Below, in pieces: positions 31,689 through 44,476 of a DNA stretch of 64,000 bases (the stretch's first letter is position 1; each line of letters starts with the position of its first letter). The DNA comes from Stenopsyche tienmushanensis (lineage: Eukaryota; Arthropoda; Insecta; Trichoptera; Stenopsychidae), in contig WACJ01000098.1 of the NCBI GenBank assembly GCA_008973525.1, forward strand, positions 124,001 through 188,000, written 5' to 3'. The notes under the pieces are model-generated. The model did not search any database, was not told the origin of the DNA, and saw only the letters and a program-made list of their open reading frames with translations. Position numbers and translations under genes: made by a program.

Positions 31689-31990
31689 AGTGGCGTAATT
31701 ACTAATTGTCGAGCTTAGGCGACGCTTAGGGGCAGTAACTGTCTAATCTATGTATACATATATACAGTACATATATGTTTTTCAAATTGTTATATTAACC
31801 TTTCCCTACCGGTGATGTATTTACTACACCTCGACTCTAATAATGGGAATATCGATATGAAATATAATAGATACGGGGCTCAGAATTTTTGTATTCCTCC
31901 GTAATATAATCACGAATCACATCAAAGTATTATAGTATATAAATATTTATCTGCAGCGATGGAAATAAATAATTTGTCAGGAAATCGAAA
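31689..31990 (+). mobile_element. MITE-like repeat with CAGTGGCGTAA start, third copy of the TTAACCTTTSCC family
   Basis: Begins CAGTGGCGTAATTACTAATT (hAT-like end), then GGGGCAGTAACTGTCTAATC, TATTAACCTTTCCCTACCGG and the same downstream sequence as 14101-14290. It inserted directly upstream of the broken gene ending at 31660. Confidence 0.6.
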
Positions 31991-32639
31991 TTTTGATTCG
32001 GGATTGGACTCCCTAGTATAGACTACATTCAATTTCTTCAATCAAAAAGAGCATTTTGATTCGTTTAAAAATGAATATCACCCATGTTAATTTGCAATGC
32101 CGAATATGTGCACAATTGTACAAAATTTAATATTTGATTCCTTGAATATAGCCAGTATTTCTGAAAAAAAAATGCTGATTCAATTATTTCGTGTATCATT
32201 TACAAATGTCACAATGTTTGTTTTTTATTATTTCATTTACATTTGCATAAAGATAGATTTTCAATAGTTATAAAAATCATAATAAATGCAACAGACCGAA
32301 TTTAAAAAATTACAGTGGGTCGACTGTTTAACCATATTAACACATTCCGTACCGCTGTACTTAGCATAAAGTGCCAAAAAAAAACCCGTAAGACAACACA
32401 CCCGCGGGTGAAAACCACTAATACGGGGTTATTATCTTTTATTGTGACATATGGATATTGCTATGATTAGCAAATATACATATTACAGTCTGATACATTA
32501 AAATTTAACCGAAATAATGAGTAGAACAACGATATAACGTCCTTCATGAAGGGTTTATTAATCCAAAGATTTCCTTTACGAGGATCCTCATTTTCGGGGT
32601 AATATTGATTAAATTTTAGTACCAATACCATCAAGTGTA
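31991..32639. other. No recognised gene
   Basis: TTAACACATTCCGTACCGCTG at 32336 resembles piggyBac-type MITE ends (compare the ends at 54831 and 51572), but the partner end is not clear. Otherwise nothing. Confidence 0.35.
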
Positions 32640-32960
32640 CCGCATAGCTTTGAAACAGCTATACAAAATATATCAAAAAACGCATAAAAAAAGTTAGCAA
32701 AAAAAAGGAAAACAATAAGGCAAATAAAAAATAATACTTTTGGTAACATTTAAAGGACGTCTTGCATCCATTAGATAAATACTAATTATTTTAATTAATT
32801 AGCAGATACAATATGATTTACACAGTTTCAAATTTTTTTTCCGAGTATCGGTTAGTGTTAGTTTATTTTCTATTTTATCTAAAATATCTCGATACGTACT
32901 CTTAATGAGATTTTAAAAAAAACCGCATACCTTCGAAATCGCACAAAAAGAGGTTTGAGT
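32640..32960 (+). repeat. TGTGCG-family repeat, partial copy
   Basis: Contains GCTTTGAAACAGCTATACAAA, AGGAAAACAATAAGGCAAA, ATCTCGATACGTACTCTTAAT and the right end CGAAATCGCACAAAAAGAGGTTTG. Left end missing. Confidence 0.6.
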
Positions 32961-33109
32961 GTATACGAGTTTTGGTCATCCATTTCTCGTCCAAAAAATT
33001 GGAACGAAAAAGTGGAACCATTTTGGAATGAATCATTTAGCTCCTAGAGTATCATCACTCCTTTGTAAAATATTTCCTTTAAGAATGAAACTGAATTTCT
33101 TGAAATTTG

Positions 33110-33245
33110 GTATACTGTTCGCGGCCCGGCGGAAAGTTTCTACGGTCCGGTACTGGGTCGAAAGTACTGTGCGGTTGGTTACCCGGTACTGGGCGGAAAG
33201 TTCCTGCGGCCTGGTACTAGACCGCAACGTTTTGGAAAGGAGTAC
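33110..33245. repeat. Degenerate GC-rich GGTACTGG repeat
   Basis: Three loosely repeated units (GGTCCGGTACTGGGTCGAAAG, ACCCGGTACTGGGCGGAAAG, GGCCTGGTACTAGACCGCAA). Similar GGCCCGGTACTGG strings occur in ends of some hAT elements. No boundary found. Confidence 0.35.
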
Positions 33246-33375
33246 TTGTAATACGAAAAATTATGAGATATACATAAAAAATACAAGGTTTCATATTATA
33301 GAATTGACGTCATAAGCACATTGGTCATAGAAGTTTTAAAAAATAAAAATCTGTTACCGTTATCAAACGTATTCC

Positions 33376-33810
33376 ATGACGATTTTTGAAGCGTTCAAAC
33401 CATTCCTTGCTAGCTACAAATTTCTCTGTTTTTGTTATTTACTTGTAAAACAGCTTTGCTTTCATGGCCAATATGGACACAGACATAGATGTATGCCTGT
33501 TTCTTTCCTGAAGATACCACATATACGAAGCTTCCTCCACCTTTGGATATTTAGCTTTCTTGAGAGTATAAAATGTGAGATCAGTAATGTAAAACGTACT
33601 TTTGAATGTTCTCGCGGTTCTTTTTATATCATTAATTGTGGATCGTCCTACGCTGTACTCACTTGCCAATTTACAAAACGCTTCAATACGATTTAGGCGG
33701 TCTAAATTATCACTTTTGCATTTTTTACATTGCCAATATTTTGCCGTACATATGTATACTTGTATTGGTATTTCGGAATACTCGAACTTAATATTCATAT
33801 AGGACAAAGA
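33376..33810 (-). pseudogene. pogo/Tigger-like transposase, N-terminal DNA-binding region
   Basis: The frame 33807-33439 contains RLNRIEAFCKLASEYSVGRS followed by TINDIKR, a Psq/CENP-B-N type helix-turn-helix. It then has KKAKYPKVEEASYMWYLQER and SVSILAMKAKLFYK, the second (CENP-B type) helix-turn-helix of Tigger/jerky transposases. Past a stop at 33439 the reading continues for about 20 codons (LARNGLNASKIVME). The DDE catalytic part is absent. Truncated and inactive; no inverted ends visible. Confidence 0.82.
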
Positions 33811-34059
33811 GCATTTGCAACAAGCAGCATTTGTGCATTAAAATCTCAGACTATAATATAAAGGACACGTTTTCGACGCGCTAAAAAAGCGCTTTAAGGT
33901 GAGTGTACCGGAATGAGTTAAGATTTATGTAGCATTTTTCTTATTAAAAATACTCTGTAGAAAACTTGTATTGTATCCAGTCATTTTTATCAATTAAATA
34001 CTAAGTTTTTAGGTGCACTATATTAAAATGCGAGCTCGTTTTACAAAGGAAAGGATAAT

Positions 34060-34600
34060 TTAATATTCTCTACTTAAATTCCCGGAATTCGATATTTCTA
34101 TATTACAATTTAGCAGAAACACCCCAGGACGCTCGGGTATGTTTCCATGGAATAGTAATTTTATACATGAACTTGTTTCCACATACAGATTAAATGGGAG
34201 GCGCTCTACAGTTGTGTTTTCTGAAATCTCCTGTTGGATGTACCAATCAAATTCTATTATGAGCTTTCCCCGACGACGATATTCTGAATGTCGCTAAAAT
34301 TAACATTTCGGTCTTCAATGAGCACATTTAGTGTCGGGAGCGACACATATCTGTTGTCATCAGGAGCTCAAATTTTGCATCACAATTCCCGAATGATCCA
34401 TATGCAATTTCATACATTCAATAGATCATAAGGGTGGGGCAGAATACGAAAAACATGCTTATCTGATCGATAATGAACCATACACAAATATAATTATGTA
34501 ATATTGATTTGATGCATATCAGTGTAAAGATCGAATGAATCTTTCAAGTCCAACCGAGTGGACTTTCATGCTTCGGTGACATACCAGGAAACTGTTTTTG
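34060..34600 (-). other. Protein-like, frame-broken block of unknown origin
   Basis: An open stretch of 77 codons without a Met (about 34293-34060) reads KLIIEFDWYIQQEISENTTV and NIPERPGVFLLNCNIEISNS. Upstream, in another frame (about 34370-34265), YVSLPTLNVLIEDRNVNFSD continues in the same direction, and still further up LDLKDSFDLYTDMHQINI and VFRILPHPYDLLNV. The direction agrees with 31096-31660. No family recognised; possibly more of the same foreign DNA. Confidence 0.25.
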
Positions 34601-35655
34601 ATGTATATAAAATCGTTTTTGTTAAATTAAATGGATGCTGCTGAGCATCAAGCTGAGCACAAAAAGATTAGGTAATTATCTTTTAGCATTAATTGCGAAA
34701 TATATAATATTTCATACTTTTTCATATAATATTGGCCTGACACAACACCCAGTGTTGCCCAGTTTACTGAGAAACGCCCATATCAAATTAAAAAAATATC
34801 CAATCGGAAAGTATAAATCATTGGATTATTAAGAAATTTGACCTTATATACAGCAGTCGATATGTTCGTCAAGTACATACTGTTGTAACATATGGTTTTG
34901 TCCATTTTCGTCAACATGGATAGATCCATGGTCATGTCAGGAAAACTTCTCTCGGAGCCGCAACATGCTGGCTTCATTATTCTCATTCCAGATCGTTCGA
35001 AGATCATACCGTACCCAATGACCGCCGACGAGCCAAAAATACATCATTATCATGCTAATGTTCACAAAAATGCTATTGTGTAATATGTCAAAAGAGTGAC
35101 CCAAAAGTATGCGGCCTTGAAACTGTGCTTCATGGACGCTTCTCAAATTGTCCATCGAACGCGGAATCCGTTCGACAATCCGAACGCAACAAGAATCGGG
35201 GAGAAATTTCGCAGAATCAAAGCCGTTTGACCAGTACAAGTCAATGCTCTAAAAACTGCAACAATATCTTCCCATGTAACCATATGGACCACTCGAATGA
35301 CTAATCTCCATTATATGGAAATATAAAGGCGACGACCCTTGTTTGCGTCTCGTGTTCACATCTAGTTCTCTTCATTTTATCGTAGTGAAATGATTGCATT
35401 GTGTTCGAACTTATAAAGCGTGTGAATGATCCAAGAAAATGATGATTCATAAAAATTCAACCATTTACGGTCCTGTGTATCACATGTTGAGACATGATCT
35501 TTATTGCGATGAGCCCTATGGCTCACACGTCGAGACATTGATTTTATCATCGATGTCGAGTATATTCATACTAAAATGTTTATATTTAGAACAGATTTTA
35601 AAGTTTCTTTTCCAAGAAAAACAAGGGAGGCAGACATCAGACAGCGACTGACTGG
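34601..35655. other. Mixed open frames, unrecognised
   Basis: On plus, 34952-35230 is nearly open (one stop) with AGFIILIPDRSKIIPYPMTA and KYAALKLCFMDASQIVHRTR. On minus, 34937-35239 is a 100-codon frame. Only one strand can be coding and I cannot decide. Nothing recognised in 35240-35655. Confidence 0.18.
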
Positions 35656-36410
35656 ATTGGGGGTTCATTAACAAATCGAACCCATTTCCTGCGCTGCTGT
35701 ACGTCCAGGTGCCCACCCCTTTTGCTTCACGCCCTCCAAAGGAGGCGAGGTTTCCGCGGGAAGGACCAGCTTCAGACCACGTGCACCCGAAGATGCGTTG
35801 GAATTGGAAGGACAAAGGTTAAGGTAAACTTCAAGAGAATACTACCGCGGGTTTACTGCCACCAAGAGTCCAACCTCAGTTTGAAGGGGGCTACAGCAGA
35901 TGACGAACTGCAGGGGCTACCCTTTACCCATGGTACTCGTATTGGTTCGGTCATTCTTAGTACCTAGCCATGGAGACGAGTTGCCGTTCAAACAGCCTAT
36001 AACCGTTCTCCCCTGTTTGCCTAGGCTGTTGATGATAGTGATGAGCCTTTGACACTGTCTCCATAAACTACTGTATTCGGCTATTCAACACACCCCTTTA
36101 TAGGTACGCAACACAGGGTGACCTGCACACCCAACTCATGTTAGCTGGGCTACCCCAGCTGCGTGTGATAAGCGAACCGACAAGGCTACTTTCGCGCACC
36201 TCTACAGGAATTCAACCGTTGCCCACGGGCGTACGGTTGGTTCCCCCCCTCCTAGAGTTTTATGGGTGGGCATCAGGAAGAAAGAGGAGTACGAGTACGA
36301 GGAGTCGTCGAACAGACCTCGACGGATAAGGATCTTCTCGGACAACTAGCTCTTCGACCCCACCCCTGGTGGGGTATTATGCTTGCTTGCCACTGGTTCT
36401 CCTACTGTAG
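35656..36410 (+). repeat. GC-rich dispersed repeat, longer copy
   Basis: Much richer in G and C than its surroundings. Segments such as AACTCATGTTAGCTGGGCTAC, GGGTGACCTGCACACCCAAC, CTTTCGCGCACCTCTACAGG and TTGCCCACGGGCG recur, inverted, at 50795-51060. The two short plus-strand frames inside are not recognised. It may be the 5' part of a non-LTR element; this is unproven. Confidence 0.5.
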
Positions 36411-38199
36411 GTTAATTGAATAATTACGTTATGCCGATTGTCCGACATTTTATTGATCACCTGCAGCAGATATCACCGAGCGAATGAAATCATAAATGTG
36501 TTCCGTCGTTCATCGCAGCCGATTCGCGAGCCGGAACCATTGTCACGGATTGCGCTGCGATCGATTACGCATCGCATTGAGATGCACTCAACAGCGGGTT
36601 TGCGTGCGAACAACGCAACCTTCAAGTTGCAGCGACCCTCGTAAGTCAGGTGAGGTCCCATATACAACATTATTTCCCATTTCTGCTTTTATGTAGGGGT
36701 TATGAATTTCCAATTTATTTATAGAAAATGTCTAGTATTATTTAGAAGACAAATATAATATAAATAATTAATTGAAGGTATAATTATTAGAACAAAAGTA
36801 TATAATTTATTAAACGAAAGGATATTGATTTGACGCTTATATGCAGGAAGTTTGGAAGTCTCAGATTTATTTTTTAAAAAATATAAATGAAAAACTGCAA
36901 GAAAAATGAGAAACAGTTGCTAATAATGATGAAAATTAAATTTTATACAAATGTGCAAAAAAAATCCAGGAAAAATACATTTTTACACAAATGACTGCAT
37001 AATGCAGACGTGTCCACCAATGCGTAAAAAATGCGGGTTTTTTTTTTGGTCTGCCTAATGTAATGTAGCGGAATAATATTTAAGTAAAATAAAAAGTTTT
37101 GCAATCATTTAGGGACCTGTTGGAACTTTTTAAAGTCCACAAAGGATTAAAAGGCGGATAATTTGTAAGTGGCGAAAAAATAAAATATAAGTTATACATC
37201 TATGGAACTTATCGTAGAATCAGGGCCGTAACTAGACAGGTGCAACAGGTGTATAAGCATAGGGCCCAGGACGAAAGGGGGCCTAAAACGGAACTAAAAA
37301 AACACACATCAAATCATATTTTTTAAAAAGCTAATTCTGTCGTCTGTCTAACATTATGTATCTGTGGGAACCTTAAAAATGCAAAATTACAGAATAAATA
37401 TATTTTTTCCAATAACTTATCAACTGGAATAAACTTGGAAAGACTTGGATTATATCTTTTTATATTCACCCTCCACGACTATATCTATGGATATCTCAAA
37501 TCTCTCATTTACGTCCGTATTCAATATAAATTCTTCCTTGGCTTTATGAAATCGAAACATTTTAATACTTCAAGCAAATAATTTTCAATCGAGGCAAGCC
37601 ACATATCTCGCAATATTTTGTAACTTGGGATACGACCGACTTGTGACTTCTTGGTCGTACATTTGAAATGCCAAGAACGGAGCTTTGTCTTCAGAGCAGC
37701 CAATTTAAATACATATTCGAGCTCACAATTTCCTGACGTATCGACTCAAAAGAGATCAACCTTACACGCAACAATGGCTATAGTTGAGCCTCTGCGTATG
37801 GCAAATCTGAACAGTGTAAGAGTAATCGATAAACCTTATCTTGAATGGACTAAAAACCATACATTTGATTTAAAAATACAATGATACAAAGCGCAATAAT
37901 AGCTGCTCAAGATAGCTGTCAATATTTTATCTGAAATTGTGTTTATGCAAAGCAATTAACGAGAACGAGCTAAAACGATATAAACATAAAATAATGCCTC
38001 ATTAATAATGCGATAGCAAAATATTTAATGAGGCGTGTGTCTTTGTGCAACAATGTCTTTATTACGAGGCGTACATTTTTATAGCAATTTAAACAATTGT
38101 AAGAATTAAGATGGAAATATTAATTGTATTTGCGGATTGATATCGATAATAAGTAGCTATATGCATCTGGATGTATGTTGAAAATGTTATAGAGTCTGC
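36411..38199. other. MITE pieces, otherwise no recognised gene
   Basis: 36690-36780 (GGGGTTATGAATTTCCAATTT, AATATAAATAATTAATTGAAG) matches 46945-47050 inside another repeat. CAGGGCCGTAACTAGACAGG at 37223 looks like a hAT MITE end common in arthropods. No coding signal. Confidence 0.4.
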
Positions 38200-38640
38200 T
38201 AATGTATCTATATTCGTTTCATGGACATTGAAAAGGCATTTGATCGTGTGAGGAACGCTTAGCATACATAGCATATTTTTGGCAAAAATTTCGGTTAGGT
38301 GGAAACGTGATCAAAATGCGAATGAAGATGACAATCGAGGAATTATTTTATGCGACCTAAGATAAGGTCGATCGATGAAGATATTCTTTAGCGTCTTGAA
38401 TTGGACATGACATCCTCAGAATATCAATTGGTAATTATGTCAGACGATTAAATTTATCACGGAATAAAATTACTTTGATGACATCGCTTCTACAAAGGCA
38501 TCGGTTAAACATGCTTATTTTCAACAAGTAAATTTCAACGATACATCCATAGATATAACCAAGTTCTGCGAGTTCGAGATAATTCAGCGATCAAATGATG
38601 AGAACAATGAGCATTTAAATGGGTCAAAATGTTTGAAGCT
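38200..38640 (+). pseudogene. Non-LTR reverse transcriptase remnant
   Basis: FMDIEKAFDRV at 38218-38250 is RT motif A (F-x-D-x-x-x-AFD). Downstream, in shifting frames, remnants such as ILRISIGNYVRRLNL followed by ITLMTS (about 38412-38480) fit the IxGxxLxxLRFADDI region. The FADD box itself is destroyed. RTE- or Jockey-like; too decayed to say more. Confidence 0.5.
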
Positions 38641-39422
38641 GGATTCGGAAATTGCTTCAACTCGGCGGGGAAACCTGTCGGCGAAAATCAATTAGCAAAC
38701 ATCTATCTCCATCGGATGAAACTCCATTCTGAAATACCCTGTGTCTAAATATAAAAGGGTGAGCTGCGTACGCACATAACCCAGAGAGCTAACCACATCG
38801 GTTATTTATGACACCCAGTGTTTTGGTTAATCCACTGATAAATAATGGAAATGAGTCTCTGAAAGAAGCATTTTAAATCACAAAACACCGGGTTGAAAAT
38901 ATTTCCAAATGTGCAATCAACTATGCAAACGAATCGATATCCCAGAAATGCACGTTTGTGATGAATATAAACATGACCGGTATGCACACAGAATGCAATT
39001 CTAGGAAGTGATCCAGGATAGCCTCGACCAGCTCTGAGCTCACGATCCTTGAATGCGCATGTGCAAATTCAAAGGTTTGTCAAGTTTTAAGGACTATATA
39101 AATATAATTTTATTATTGAATTTTACACAACCATTTTAGGTGTCAACCGAGAATAAAACTCAATAACTCGGTTCTTTCAATTATCAAATTGGAGAAGAGG
39201 CGTCGCATGGTGGATGAAGATCAAAAAAATATAAAATCATTGGTATTTTCACGATGAATTCAAAATCTTTTTCAAATCGTGTTTTTAAAAATATTGACCG
39301 CCATTATTCTGCGATCTAATCACATGACTCAAGTCAAATGTCGAAATTGCTATAAAGCTTTAAAACAATTTTTGAATCTGGAATTTTAATACTCATTTAT
39401 TATGACAAACGCTCATTATTAA

Positions 39423-40287
39423 CCTGTATGGTAGGATGATCGCGTATTTGCGAGCGAATTCCAGTGATTCAGAAAGAGCACTCTTGTACGTTGAGCTCGG
39501 AGAGAGACAGAGACGGAGACTGTGTATGGGAGACGGAGAGCTTCCTGCGTACACGATTGTATAGTTCGTTAACCCAAATTCATCGACTAATAATAATGAA
39601 GAAATGACCGAATATTTTGTGCTATCGACAACGTTTATTTATTTAACTCGTTCGTCGCTGCGTCCACCAGATATGCGCGTTAGGTATTTCTATAACGACT
39701 TGCAAATATTAACTATACGAACGTCTGTCTATGTCTTCCAGATGATGACTGTCTAAATATCTTTCGCGATCGCCATCGAAACTTGCATTCCTATACTTGT
39801 CTATTCGCACTTGCTTATCTTCACTTTTTGTTAATTTGACTAATGACAGAATCAAGCTTATCGTCCTAACATAGAACAACACCTGAGAGAAGATGCGCTA
39901 CAAGTCGTCTGTGTTTATCCCATGCGTTATAATATCGCATCGCGATTCCTTCTATTTATGCTTCGACTATCTAATTTGGGTTCCGTGAGAAACAACACCA
40001 ATTCATGTTGGGTGACGACAGTGTTAAATATAAGCTTCATATGCGTCGCTGCGGTGCTGACAGATAAGTGGATTTGTACGGATGATAAGTGGCGGACAAG
40101 CAAATATAGCATCTAAGACTATGAAAATTTTAAATTAGTTCACTACTCACAGGATTAAACTGGGTAGTCATTTTAACACTCTCGTCGCCCCCAACGTCTC
40201 AGTCTCTCTCCAAGATGAACGTATAAGAGTGCTCTTTCGGAATCACTGGAATTCGCTCGCAAATACGCGATCATCCTACCATACAGG
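39423..40287 (+). mobile_element. 870-bp long-TIR element, full copy (plus)
   Basis: Left end CCTGTATGGTAGGATGATCG, followed by CGTATTTGCGAGCGAATTCC and AGTGATTC. At 40287 the right end is its reverse complement, so the terminal inverted repeats are about 95 bp (they also include GAAAGAGCACTCTTGTACGTT and the GAGAGAGAC-rich part). The interior has TGTGCTATCGACAACGTTTA, CTGACAGATAAGTGGATTTG and TGACGACAGTGTTAAATATAAGC. No transposase frame. The 65-codon frames inside are repeat-derived. Superfamily not determined. The sequence to the right (40288-40460) continues homology with 56140-56351, inverted. Confidence 0.82.
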
Positions 40288-40460
40288 TTAGATTTAGTAA
40301 TCAGGCTCTTATCACCCCCGGAATCATTTTTACAATCTTACTCTCGTTATGATTTCTGCCTCTTATAACAATATTTCTTTAACTCTTGTTTGTTTGGTTT
40401 GAAAACCAAAGTAATTAAAACATGAGGACAGACGTTTGTTTTGGTTAACACAAGACTAAA

Positions 40461-42379
40461 ACTATATTGTGGCTGCTCATAATAGATATTATATGTATGT
40501 ACTTAATATTGCAACATTTTGAAAGTTACAACACTTCAATCTCGTTCCCGCGCTATAACTTTAACCACGTCTATCAAAACCCTAGCCACTTTGTATCGAA
40601 CGTAGACGGCGTTTATTTAACAATAATCAACGTAAACTACTTGTAGATAAAAAAGCAGCTTTGTAAATTTTAATTTAATGCCGTTATGTACAATCATTAA
40701 GTTTTCAAAAATTGATATTAACATCCACAACGTTGAAGGCTTAGTAGACTGTAACTTTCCTGATTTACATTGTATAAATACTGACATAAAATAGATTTGC
40801 AGATCAAATCCTAAACTAATCTGATAGCGGTTTATTGATTACAATTCCTTTTTCTATTCATTCTTTATCCATTTGCTTTGTCATATAAGTTGTCCAGTGC
40901 TATTTCACACGCCTTAATGTATTTCAAGAATCGTTATTTCTACCGTATTGTTTTCCATGGCTGTTTGCGTATTTATAGACATCCGAGAAATATTATTTAT
41001 CTTTTTGTTATGCCGTTTCCGTATGTCGGCCGTAGGCAAGGTAATGATAAAAATCTGACTGGGATCAGTCCTAAATTTGTATGAATACCAAAAGTAACCT
41101 TTGGATAGTCTTCGAAGTTCAAAGATGTTTTACACGATGTAACATTATTCAATAAAATTAAAAAAATGATATTGTGTCAAATATAAGGTATTTTGATAAC
41201 AATAGCCGAAACCCGGATAAACAGTATAAATATAGAAAGGAATTAGATATTTTTTGTTGTTATATAAATAACGCCAGCTTCAGGCAATTCATTGTAGTTT
41301 TTATTTATTTTAACTTGATGAAACATAAAATTGTCTTAATAAGATTACAGTTATGTTTGCACAACTCTCACATAAATAAATAAATAAAACCCTCATATAA
41401 ACGCAATCCTCTATTAGATTTATATAAATAGGTTCACAAAAAAGAAAAATAACAACAGTTTCCTTACAAAACGTATAAATCGATTGGCAAAAGTTGGACC
41501 GACGCGAAAATCAAGGGCTTCGAGAACTTTTCAACTCGAATTGAGAGTTGTAATTATTTGACGCATTTAACGAATTTTAATACGTCGAATTTGCTAACAA
41601 CTTTTTCTATTTATGTACGCACCGAAGAAAAATGAAAAGTTACAGCATCGCCCAAAGACCGTGAAACTAAAATAGGTCATGTTAACACTGCAACAATTAT
41701 GTTCGCTGTCACAACACACACAGACATTTTCACAACACTCTGAAATGATGGAAATGGAAAAGTTCTTCGAGGAAATTTAATTAACCCGTCAAAAATTTAG
41801 CCAGCAAAATAATCGGGGAAATATGGCACATTTCATGGCTCGAGATTGCCTTTGAGGCAACGAGCATTGGGCGTTATTTTTATATGAACATTTGAAGAGC
41901 AGCAATCTAAGCCTTTTTTATTTTATTGTCGATTCCGCCTTTTTATTAACAGCGACGTTCTTGAAAACCATAAGCGGATATATTAATTCAATCGATCGCC
42001 ACAAATCATTTCTTCGCAAAAAATACTAGCGTTACAAGATCTTGATACGACAATAAGGCGTTGAACCACAAAATCGCGTCGTGAAACGCGGAAGGTCAAG
42101 TATACGAATCAAAAAGATAATGACATCTCAATGACAATACTATAAGTGATAAACAATGAACGCCCTAGACCCTAGATCGACCTCTTAATCAAAAATATCG
42201 TTATACGAACGATCAATAGATAAAAAAGCATTATTTAGATCATACGTGTATCATGCTTATTATTTTTATACTGATGAACGCACCAGAATCATTATTAACA
42301 CTGTCCGCATGAAAAAACCAAAGGATCAGACCATTGAATGCATTACTTCAAATATGTATATGATGTACTGTACTGTAAT
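40461..42379. other. No recognised gene
   Basis: Short frames at 40878-41084 and 41174-41383 (plus) have no motif. AT-rich throughout. Confidence 0.4.
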
Positions 42380-42570
42380 GACTTTTTTTGTGCGGTATAT
42401 GCGTTCCGCGGAAAATCGCACAAAAAAAGCCTTACGTAGAAAATGTTAAGATGCGTTACATGAATTTTAAAAACCGCATAACTCTGAAACAGCTATATAA
42501 AATACATCCAAAATCGCATAAAAAAAGTTAATAAAAACAGGAAAACAGTAAGACAATAAAACATAACATT
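42380..42570 (+). repeat. TGTGCG-family repeat, partial copy
   Basis: CTTTTTTTGTGCGGTATATGCG, TTCCGCGGAAAATCGCACAAAAAAAG, CGCATAACTCTGAAACAGCTAT and AAAACAGGAAAACAGTAAGAC follow copy 1 (2735-3000) in order. Right part missing. Confidence 0.65.
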
Positions 42571-43199
42571 CACGATTCACACGTTGTGCATCGGATAAAT
42601 AACGCGACGCATCACCGACGACGCTGTCCAACGTACCCGAGCCGCCAAGACTTAAATCGTAGAAATTCATTGATTTAGTCTATATACATTTTGAGAGAAG
42701 CTGATGTAGTTGAAAATACTGAGTCATCTTACGACAGAGCTTTTAAATGGCCGCGTTTCATTATTTTTATGAATGAAAAGAACGGGAGCGTCATTTACAA
42801 TATTTATACACACAAACGGTGTGCCTGTGCCAAATATATTTTGCTTCACTGCCGCATTATAATAATTACAATATGGAGGAATCTCGACAAAAAGCATACA
42901 AACAGTGATCGTGCACATTAGCCGCTGTGGTGGGCTAGTTTGTTCAGCTGTTGTATTGATAGAGACGATTAGAGTTATGTAAATTGATCGAGTTTATTGA
43001 TATAAATATATCTTTTATTATTTGAAAATCACATTCTTATGAAATATAAAAATATGAGCCTTTGTCGCAATATATGATTCATTGGCATAAGTAACGTTAT
43101 TCTATTCATGTTTAAGATTATTTACCACACGGTTTGATAGCTGAAATTTTTGGTTAACTCAATAAATACCGTTAAGATTTTGAACGAAAAAAAAAATAT
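42571..43199. other. Mostly empty; short repeat shared with 51650
   Basis: CGACGCATCACCGACGACGC and AAATCGTAG here return at 51656-51710 in the same order, a diverged unknown repeat. No gene seen. Confidence 0.35.
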
Positions 43200-43340
43200 T
43201 TAACCCGTTGATGTGAAATCTCGCATGTACTGCGAACGTACTCGAGTGATAAAGAAAGAGTAATTTCGCACATTGAGTTTAGCGAAGATTAGTGAATCGG
43301 AAAAAGAGACAGAATGTCTTGCGTTTCAAATCTGTCCGTC
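43200..43340 (+). repeat. Diverged relative of the 870-bp family end
   Basis: TCGAGTGATAAAGAAAGAGTAATTTCG, CACATTGAGTTTAGCGAAG and AAAGAGACAGAATGTCTTGCG parallel the TIR region of the 870-bp elements, with many changes. Confidence 0.4.
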
Positions 43341-43359
43341 ATAAAACGACCAAGGAGCT

Positions 43360-44476
43360 AGAGATGGGTGTTCCGCATTGCCTTCGCGAATGATGTCGCA
43401 CTGCTGGTTACAGCTCGGCATCCATGGAAAATGGAGGCGACAGGCAACGAAGCCCTTGCCAGAATCAACGCGTGGATGCAGGAAAATCGCATACAGCTGG
43501 CGACGAAGAAAACGGAGGCAATGATCAGCAGCAGAAGAAGACTGAGGGTCAACAGCTTGTCGCCAACGGCCAAGAGGTTGAATACATCAAAACGCTGAGA
43601 TGCCTCAAAATCCTCATGGACAACAAGCTGACCTTTAACAAGCACATAGAAGCAGTTGCGCAGAAGGTATCCAGCGAGCTCGGATGACTCATGCCCAATA
43701 TTGGAGGGCCAAAGTCGCGCAGAAGGCGAATTATAAATCCTTCTGTGCAGAGCCCCGATATGGCGTGAGTCTGCTCAGACATGGGAGCTATAGAAAGAAG
43801 CTGGCCAGAGTCCAACGGCAAGGACACAGACAGGAGGAGCATCTCCTATACAGCATACAGGAGAACAGCATCCAAAGATGCGGTGTTCGTGATCGTTGGA
43901 ATCCCCCCCCCCGCTGGACCTCTAGGCAAAAAAGAGGGCCTTGGACTACGAAGGTCCCAAAAATTGCAGCGAACACGACCAGAAACTGAGGGAAGCCTGG
44001 CTACAGAGATGAAATCAGTCCAGCAAGGGAAGATGGACCCACCGACTAATCCCGGTCGTAAGTCGGTGGAGGGCCCGAAAGCATGGAGAAATGACCTATC
44101 GATTGATGCAAGTGCTCACAAGATATGGATGTTTCGGTGCGTACTTAAAGAGGATCTGCAAGGAAACATTCGCGACGTGCCACCACTGTGAAGCGGAGGT
44201 CGATGATACGAAACACACCATTGTGAGGCTTGGACATCCCAGAGGAACACGCTGAAACAAGCACTCGGGATAACCGAGCACAACGTCGAGAACATAATCC
44301 ACAGCATAATGATAAGCAAGAAGAACTGGGACCTTTGGCGAGATTACGTTGAAGAAATCATGAGCGCCAAAGAGGGTAGTGAGAGAGAGAGACTCTCCAA
44401 TACTAGAATAGGGTCAAACACAGGACCACACAGAGAGAAGGGCAAGGAAGGGGTTCAGTCAGTAGGAATTTGACAC
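43360..44476 (+). pseudogene. R1-clade-like retrotransposon, RT to C-terminus, decayed
   Basis: From 43360 one frame reads WVFRIAFANDVALLVTARHP, RT motif C with FAND instead of FADD (codon AAT for the first catalytic Asp, 43389-43391), then NEALARINAWMQENRIQLAT. Other frames give LTFNKHIEAVAQKVSSELG, GVSLLRHGSYRKKLARVQRQ, YRTASKDAVFVIVGIPP and CHHCEAEVDDTKH (zinc knuckle). From 44218 a final frame reads CEAWTSQRNTLKQALGITEH and KKNWDLWRDYVEEIMSAKEG. The order is that of R1-like ORF2. At least four frame changes and a lost active-site Asp make it inactive. Closest in the window is the fragment at 1-811 (minus). Confidence 0.85.
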
